Shown: piece after piece, positions 61,834 through 64,000 of the stretch
How positions within the stretch are numbered: position 1 is the first letter of the stretch
How the letters are laid out: each line of letters begins with the position of its first letter
Assembly (NCBI RefSeq): GCF_000001735.4
Contig: NC_003075.7
Coordinates: 17,361,001 to 17,425,000 of the forward strand
Reading direction: 5' to 3'
From: Arabidopsis thaliana
Taxonomy: Eukaryota; Streptophyta; Magnoliopsida; Brassicales; Brassicaceae
Length of the DNA: 64,000 bases
Notes under the pieces: model-generated
Database searches by the model: none
What the model was told of the DNA's origin: nothing
The model's input: only the letters and a program-made list of their open reading frames with translations
Made by a program: the position numbers and the translations under genes

Positions 61834-62844
61834 TCACCTGACGTTGACCCAATCACACGACACCGACCAATCAGGTACCTTCTCACTCACCAAACCACTA
61901 ATCCTTTCCTCCGGCGAACCTACCAATGAACCAAACATAACCGAATCATTAACCGGAGATTGAACCGAATTCCAACCGGGAAAATCAAATGGATTCCTCG
62001 GTGAAACCGAACAAGCTTCGTCTTCTTCGCCACTCTCATCATCAACGGCTAAGAATGGATGATCCAAAAGCATCTCAGCCGTCCATCTCTCCGCGGCGTT
62101 TTTAACAAAACACTTGCTCACGAAATCTTTACCTTCCTCCGACAATTCCACCGGAATCCTCGGAACTTCATCGCCGGAACCAATACGAACCAATAAAGAC
62201 ATAACATTATTCATAACACCATCCTCCAAACACCATGCCGTTTTACCACTAGACATCTCAACAACAGAGCATCCCAAAGCCCAAATATCCGCCGGAGATT
62301 CAAACTCGCCGTGATTCACAGACTCCGGTGCCATATACAACGGTGTTCCTCTAATCTCAACACAAACCTCACCACTCCTCCGTTTCGCTAACCCGAAATC
62401 AGATATCTTCACATCTCCATCACCAAAAACCAAAACATTCTCAAGCTTTATATCACAATGAGTGAAACCATTACCATGAATATGACACAATCCTTTAACA
62501 ATCGATCTCGTGAATCTCCTCACTTCAAACTCCGGCAACGCTTCACCGGAGCTTTTAATCCGATCAGCTAAACTACCACCGGAAGCATACTCAAGAAACA
62601 GATTATAGATCTCTTCTCCGTTCTCCACCGTCCTTCCTTCACCAAAACACCGCACGATCTCCGAACAGTCACCGAGATCATCAAGAACATCTCTCTCGTT
62701 TCGTAACGCGGCGGAGCAAACAACTCCGGAAGATTTCACAGCCATTAACGATGGAAACGCTTTAGAAGAACTTCCAGAGGTAGTTGCTAAACTAACGGTG
62801 GAGAAGCTTCCGTGACCAATCGTTTCTCTACGAATCCACTCCAT
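61834..62844 (-). CDS. MAPKKK21: MAPKKK21, MEKK-like protein kinase
   Basis: Single-exon gene of 336 residues; the ATG at 62844 is the first in frame. Almost entirely a Ser/Thr kinase domain (~4-266): Gly loop GHGSFSTV (10-17), catalytic Lys37 in LMAVKSSG, HCDIKLENVLVF (129-140) with catalytic Asp131 and Asn136, DFG at 149-151, GTPLYMAPES activation segment, then a short C-terminal tail. The HRD motif reads HCD, so the Arg that contacts a phosphorylated activation loop is missing (a non-RD kinase). GTPLYMAPE places it among plant MEKK-type MAPKKKs, upstream of MAPKKs; the small intronless form matches the MAPKKK13-21 group. Recalled as AT4G36950. Confidence 0.93.
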   Translation of the reverse strand: MEWIRRETIGHGSFSTVSLATTSGSSSKAFPSLMAVKSSGVVCSAALRNERDVLDDLGDCSEIVRCFGEGRTVENGEEIYNLFLEYASGGSLADRIKSSGEALPEFEVRRFTRSIVKGLCHIHGNGFTHCDIKLENVLVFGDGDVKISDFGLAKRRSGEVCVEIRGTPLYMAPESVNHGEFESPADIWALGCSVVEMSSGKTAWCLEDGVMNNVMSLLVRIGSGDEVPRIPVELSEEGKDFVSKCFVKNAAERWTAEMLLDHPFLAVDDESGEEDEACSVSPRNPFDFPGWNSVQSPVNDSVMFGSLVGSPEERISGLVSEKVPDWSVSCDWVNVR

Positions 62845-62931
62845 TAGTTTAACAGAGAAGAAGAAGAAGAAAAAAAAGTCTTATGAAACAGTTTCTCTAC
62901 ACTTTCTTCTTCTCCAACTCTACCTCTGTTT

Positions 62932-62943
62932 TTATATATATAC
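62932..62943 (-). promoter_or_regulatory. MAPKKK21: TATA box, MAPKKK21
   Basis: A TATATATA run followed by AAA on the minus strand, about 90 bp upstream of the ATG. The leader after it is purine-rich on the coding strand and has no ATG that I can see. Confidence 0.55.
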
Positions 62944-62959
62944 TCTTGAGATATTTATT

Positions 62960-64000
62960 TTCTTAAGAAGAAAAAAAGTTAATAGTTTGTTGTAAACAAG
63001 TGTATTTATGTAATTAATGCACGTGATTATATAAGTATATGGATTTATCTAAAAAAATATTTTACCAATTTATAAGAATTTGCTCTTGGCCAAGAGAAGA
63101 AATAGCGGTCCATAAAGGAAACGTGGGTGGTGTGAGAAGATTCTTGTTGTTGCCCACTGTAGAATAACAAAAAAAAAATCATTAATTAAAAATAAACTAT
63201 AGCAGTATAGCACTATAAAAATATAAAATTAAGTAATTTGATTACTAAATTGTACTTTGATAAGATAGTGTTTCTTAAATATGATTTTTAGCTATAAAAG
63301 ATAGAGATATATTGTTATCCTGTAAATTTAATGAATATTTAAAGATGTATATTTATAATTGTTTGATGTTTTTCTATTTTATTGATTTGATAAATTAGAT
63401 TTGTAGTTGTACACGTTTGTTTCAAGATCTACCATGTGATTCGCGTTTTTCTTAATAGCGTAAAAATCGGATGGAAGATTCTGTCAAATTTTTCTTTGAG
63501 ATTCTTTTTCCCTACCGTGTGAAGTAGTATTTATATGGCTGTGAATATTGGTTATTATTTATTGATGGGGTGATGGTGATGCGTGATTTTCTCTTGTAGA
63601 AACAGTGTTGATTTTAGAAAACAATTGTGAAAATCTCACCCACACATGTCATTAAAAAACATGTGCATGCATGCTCAAAATCTCTACTCATTGCTGAATT
63701 ATTTGTTGCAAATAATATCTTGATTTTGGTTTTAGTTTAGACCATTTTCAAGTTTAGTGTTCTCCGGATATAGAATAAACTTAGATTGATTTCCCTTGAG
63801 AATTTGTTATACGTAAGATAAGGAATATTCATGAAACTCATAAATGTTTCTAAATCTTTTGGTTGTTAGAGAAACTAATAACATACGTACGGATCTCAAT
63901 ATATCACTTCTATGGCAAGAAATCTGATTAACAATAATTAGCAAACCTATAACACTTTGTATGATAAGTCCACATCGGTAATTATAGCTTGATAAAAATT
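62960..64000. other. Right-end intergenic region upstream of MAPKKK21
   Basis: About 1 kb of AT-rich DNA to the edge of the window. It contains MAPKKK21 upstream sequence; I see no open frame with coding character and no RNA gene. Confidence 0.6.

Noticed and set aside
61649..61963. 104-codon plus-strand ORF starting MAQKKLSVSF
   Set aside because: It begins in AT-rich 3' sequence and overlaps the end of MAPKKK21 on the opposite strand; its second half is a shadow of the kinase gene.
63961..63980. AGTCCACATCGG at the right edge resembling the plant snRNA upstream element
   Set aside because: It lacks the GTCCCACATCG consensus and no properly spaced TATA or snRNA body can be seen before the window ends.

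Overview
The window is plant nuclear DNA. Genes are broken by short AT-rich introns with GT/GC...AG borders, intergenic DNA is very AT-rich, and the proteins are plant-specific families. Several translated proteins match well-known Arabidopsis thaliana products closely enough to place the window on the lower arm of chromosome 4, around loci AT4G36860 to AT4G36950. Gene names and locus numbers come from memory of those proteins, not from a database search. I rebuilt exon joins by hand from splice sites and reading phase. All ten complete gene models close in frame.

Layout: (1) 1-~880, minus strand, 5' end of DAR1 (LIM/ubiquitin-interacting protein of the DA1 family). (2) ~0.9-7.9 kb, long AT-rich gap. 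(3) 8.4-12.7 kb, plus, BLH2/SAW1, a BEL1-like homeodomain factor. (4) 13.7-15.2 kb, minus, papain-like cysteine protease (CP1/RDL1). (5) 18.6-20.6 kb, minus, IRX14, a GT43 xylan glycosyltransferase. (6) 28.0-28.6 kb, plus, RAP2.10/DEAR4, a DREB-type ERF factor. (7) 30.0-32.2 kb, minus, CBSX1, a plastid CBS-domain protein. (8) 40.0-42.1 kb, plus, APETALA2, with its miR172 site. (9) 53.2-54.9 kb, plus, SPATULA, a bHLH factor. (10) 55.9-58.9 kb, plus, nicotinate phosphoribosyltransferase 1. (11) 59.1-61.0 kb, minus, a probable GPI-anchored PI-PLC X-domain protein. (12) 61.8-62.8 kb, minus, MAPKKK21, a single-exon MEKK-like kinase.

The region is rich in developmental transcription factors (BLH2, AP2, SPT, RAP2.10). 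Each sits beside a large non-coding gap of 4-11 kb, as expected for genes with extended regulation. AP2 and SPT both act in flower and carpel development; the other genes (NAD salvage, xylan synthesis, thioredoxin regulation, proteolysis) have no obvious pathway link to them. These are ordinary eukaryotic genes, not an operon.

I found no clear new biological system. The best leads are regulatory or small-scale: an AUG-UAA minimum uORF before RAP2.10, an 11-codon uORF overlapping the BLH2 start, a 38-codon uORF before IRX14, a GC-AG intron in IRX14, a Tourist-like MITE near 34 kb, a 78-bp tandem repeat carrying AACGG motifs near 21.8 kb, a possible RNase H-like relic downstream of AP2, a possible GRF zinc-finger relic near 37 kb, and promoter-like islands at 17.1-17.6 and 49.4-49.9 kb that may mark unannotated transcripts.
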